A stretch of DNA of 7,172 nt, taken from a bacterium. Lineage in GTDB: Bacteria > DYJV01 > JALVYZ01. The position numbers were made by a program, and so were the translations under genes. The notes beneath the pieces are model-generated. The model did not search any database. It saw only the letters and a program-made list of their open reading frames with translations, and had not been told where the DNA came from. Positions 5,487-7,172 of this stretch are shown here, piece after piece (position 1 is the stretch's first letter; each line of letters begins with the position of its first letter). The DNA lies in contig JALVYZ010000359.1 of NCBI GenBank assembly GCA_027037705.1, positions 1 to 7,172 on the forward strand. Reading direction: 5' to 3'.

Positions 5487-6723
5487 GGCTGTAAATTACC
5501 AATCCTGTTAATAATTTTGGATAAAAATAAGTAGATTTTTGAGGAAGTACTCCTCTTGTCTGTGAAATGTATCTAATCTTTTCTATATCTGGTGGATGTA
5601 AAATAAAAATACCTGAAAACTTCCCATCTTTAACTAATTCAATTCCTTCTTTTTCATCTTTTATAAAATCTATCTTTGTTTTATTGGAGATATCTTCATC
5701 TGTGATAGATAAACATTTTTTAAAAATTAAATCTTCCAAAATTTCAACATCTAATTTATCATCACATTTATATTCTTCTTTTAATGTAAAAAGATAATAA
5801 TCTTTTCCATTATAAAAGATAAAACTTCCAAATTCAATGTTATGAATATTTTTAAAAGATGTTTTTTTAATTGTAAAATATTTTTCAGCTTTTTTATAAA
5901 AGTCTTCATCTACATTAACATTTTTAATAAGCCTATGAGTTGGTAGTACCAACAATCCATCTTCTTCCATTGGACAGAAATACATCATAATATAATCAAA
6001 TGGATATTCTTCATCATCTTTTGCATTAATTTTTTTTCTCATATAATCTCTATACATTAATGCAGTTTCATATCTATGATGCCCATCGGCTATAAAAACT
6101 TTTTTGTTTTTCATTATTTCTGTAATCTCTTTAATAACATCATCATCAGAAATTTTATAAAATTTATAATTAATATTATCAAAAGAAAAATTAAAAAATG
6201 GCTCTAAATTTTCTGTATTATTAATTAATATATTGTTTATTTTAAGTTCTTTATCACTAAAAATTCCAAAAATTTGGCTAAAATTTACTCTGCACTCTTT
6301 TATCAATTGAAATCTATCTTTTTTTGGGCCTTTTAAAGTCCTTTCATGAGGAACTATATTCCCTTTTTCAAATTCTTCAAGTTTTAAAATTCCAATAAAT
6401 CCTTGTCTAACAATTTTTTTACCATTAAACACAAATTCTTCTTCAAGATAGTATATATTTTCTTTGCTATCTTGAATTAAAATTTTTTCTGCAATCCATT
6501 TTTCGAATGTTTTTCTTGCTCTAATGTATCTATTATTTTTTTCATTATCTTCAGGAGAGTCTTTACCAAGAATAAGCCTTATAATGTTATATTCATCTTT
6601 TTTATAAAACTCTTCCTGCTGTTCTTTTGAAATTACATCATATGGAGGAGTTACAACATTTTCAATTTTTACCTTTCCAGGATTATATGTAATTCCCTTG
6701 AAACTTTTAACTATTACACCCAT
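5479..6723 (-). CDS. DUF1015 family protein (COG4198)
   Basis: This 414-residue protein is typical in length for DUF1015. Family signatures run in order: VTPPYDVIS at 24-32, a central IVPHERTLKGPKKDR at 123-137, the hallmark IADGHHRYETA at 211-221, and LPTHRLI at 260-266. It has no signal peptide or membrane segment and should be cytoplasmic. The biochemical function is not established to my knowledge. The DGHHR motif recalls the one in SerK/SbnI-type free-serine kinases with a ParB-like fold, and family members often sit near serine-biosynthesis genes elsewhere, so a small-molecule kinase role is a guess. No serine gene is visible here. It starts 3 bp after the DUF2520 gene with a good Shine-Dalgarno and overlaps the next gene by 8 bp, so the three form one transcription unit. 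Confidence 0.88.
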   Translation of the reverse strand: MGVIVKSFKGITYNPGKVKIENVVTPPYDVISKEQQEEFYKKDEYNIIRLILGKDSPEDNEKNNRYIRARKTFEKWIAEKILIQDSKENIYYLEEEFVFNGKKIVRQGFIGILKLEEFEKGNIVPHERTLKGPKKDRFQLIKECRVNFSQIFGIFSDKELKINNILINNTENLEPFFNFSFDNINYKFYKISDDDVIKEITEIMKNKKVFIADGHHRYETALMYRDYMRKKINAKDDEEYPFDYIMMYFCPMEEDGLLVLPTHRLIKNVNVDEDFYKKAEKYFTIKKTSFKNIHNIEFGSFIFYNGKDYYLFTLKEEYKCDDKLDVEILEDLIFKKCLSITDEDISNKTKIDFIKDEKEGIELVKDGKFSGIFILHPPDIEKIRYISQTRGVLPQKSTYFYPKLLTGLVIYSLE

Positions 6724-6726
6724 AAA

Positions 6727-7172
6727 TTACCTCACAATCTCCTTAATTTTTTTAATTTTTTCAACTGCATCTAATTCATCTACCTGATTTAATGCAATTT
6801 TAACTGTTTCAGATGATAATTTTTTATAAAGTTCAATAATTTCTGGCATAAAATTATTTAAAGCATTTAAATGCTTTTCAATTGTAACAATATCACCTCT
6901 AACAATTGGCCCAGTTAAAGAATCAACTGGACCAAGTTTTTTAATAGCCTCTGTTGTTCCAGTAAACAAAGGTGAAATTATATCTACAATTTCATTATAA
7001 TCATCACTTATACCAATTTTTCTAAAAATCTCACATGTTGTAAAGATTAAAGTATTTAAAAAATTTGAAGAAAAAACAGCAGCAAGATGATAAAGTGGCT
7101 TATATTTTGTATCAATTATAAAATACTTTCCACTTATTGTATTTACTATCTTCTTTGCAATTTCAACTGCTT
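6727..7172 (-). CDS. Rossmann-like / DUF2520 protein, C-terminal part only
   Basis: The reading frame is open to the window edge, giving 147 C-terminal residues before the TAA at 6727-6729; the N-terminal NAD(P)-binding Rossmann domain lies outside. An internal ATG at 6969 is not the real start, because the conserved upstream part is present. Recognisable DUF2520 signatures are YKPLYHLAAVFSSNFL, a helical segment, and LTGPIVRGD, which places the protein with ProC- and ketopantoate-reductase-like dehydrogenases of the 6-phosphogluconate dehydrogenase-like class. Homologues elsewhere are often found near pantothenate genes, but none is visible here, so the substrate is unknown. The next gene, DUF1015, begins after a 3-bp gap and is almost certainly co-transcribed. 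Confidence 0.82.
   Translation of the reverse strand, partial: AVEIAKKIVNTISGKYFIIDTKYKPLYHLAAVFSSNFLNTLIFTTCEIFRKIGISDDYNEIVDIISPLFTGTTEAIKKLGPVDSLTGPIVRGDIVTIEKHLNALNNFMPEIIELYKKLSSETVKIALNQVDELDAVEKIKKIKEIVR
6730..6733 (-). promoter_or_regulatory. Shine-Dalgarno of the DUF1015 gene
   Basis: GAGG on the minus strand lies six bases before the ATG at 6723 and overlaps the last codons of the upstream gene. It supports that start. Confidence 0.55.

Noticed and set aside
5567-5797. Plus-strand ORF of 76 codons
   Set aside because: It is antisense to the C-terminal part of the DUF1015 gene and has no recognisable features.
6727-6969. A complete 80-residue gene starting at the ATG at 6969
   Set aside because: The frame continues upstream to the window edge with conserved DUF2520 sequence, so this ATG is internal.

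Overview
The window is strongly A+T-rich, and every gene I can support lies on the minus strand, so transcription runs from high to low coordinates. The genes suggest a Gram-negative, probably anaerobic and uncultured bacterium. HldA/RfaE1 implies heptose-containing lipopolysaccharide, the small secreted tetraheme cytochrome implies a periplasm with c-type cytochrome maturation, and the LeuC is the roughly 420-residue type shared by thermophilic bacteria and archaea. The lysine-, isoleucine- and glutamate-rich proteins are compatible with a thermophile but do not prove it. I cannot name the phylum.

In transcription order there are three blocks. Block 1 (7172 to 4773) holds the C-terminal part of a Rossmann/DUF2520 protein, a complete DUF1015 protein and a TrmN6-like N6-adenine methyltransferase, with a 3-bp gap and then an 8-bp overlap. 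It ends at a 324-bp noncoding spacer (4449-4772). Block 2 (4448 to 1827) holds an unrecognised 120-residue protein, the heptose-7-phosphate kinase HldA and the large subunit of an isopropylmalate dehydratase/homoaconitase-type hydro-lyase, again tightly packed. It ends at a 170-bp spacer (1657-1826). Block 3 (1656 to 1) holds a secreted tetraheme cytochrome overlapping by 8 bp a PolX/PHP-family protein that runs off the window.

The genes do not form one pathway. They cover cofactor or amino-acid related functions of uncertain role, tRNA modification, LPS precursor synthesis, a leucine- or lysine-type hydro-lyase, electron transfer and DNA repair.

Two things stand out. The PolX homologue keeps its helix-hairpin-helix region and the visible PHP metal ligands, but the polymerase metal site has lost its Asp-x-Asp pair (now Lys-Leu-Glu) and the palm is shortened, so it looks like a nuclease or phosphoesterase with a dead polymerase domain. 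Both spacers are built largely of short degenerate tandem repeats, mostly 7-bp units, with the same TTCATTA-type heptamer in each. One spacer also carries a perfect G+C-rich 12-bp hairpin that does not look like a terminator. I found no complete new multi-gene system, CRISPR array, tRNA, rRNA or insertion sequence.
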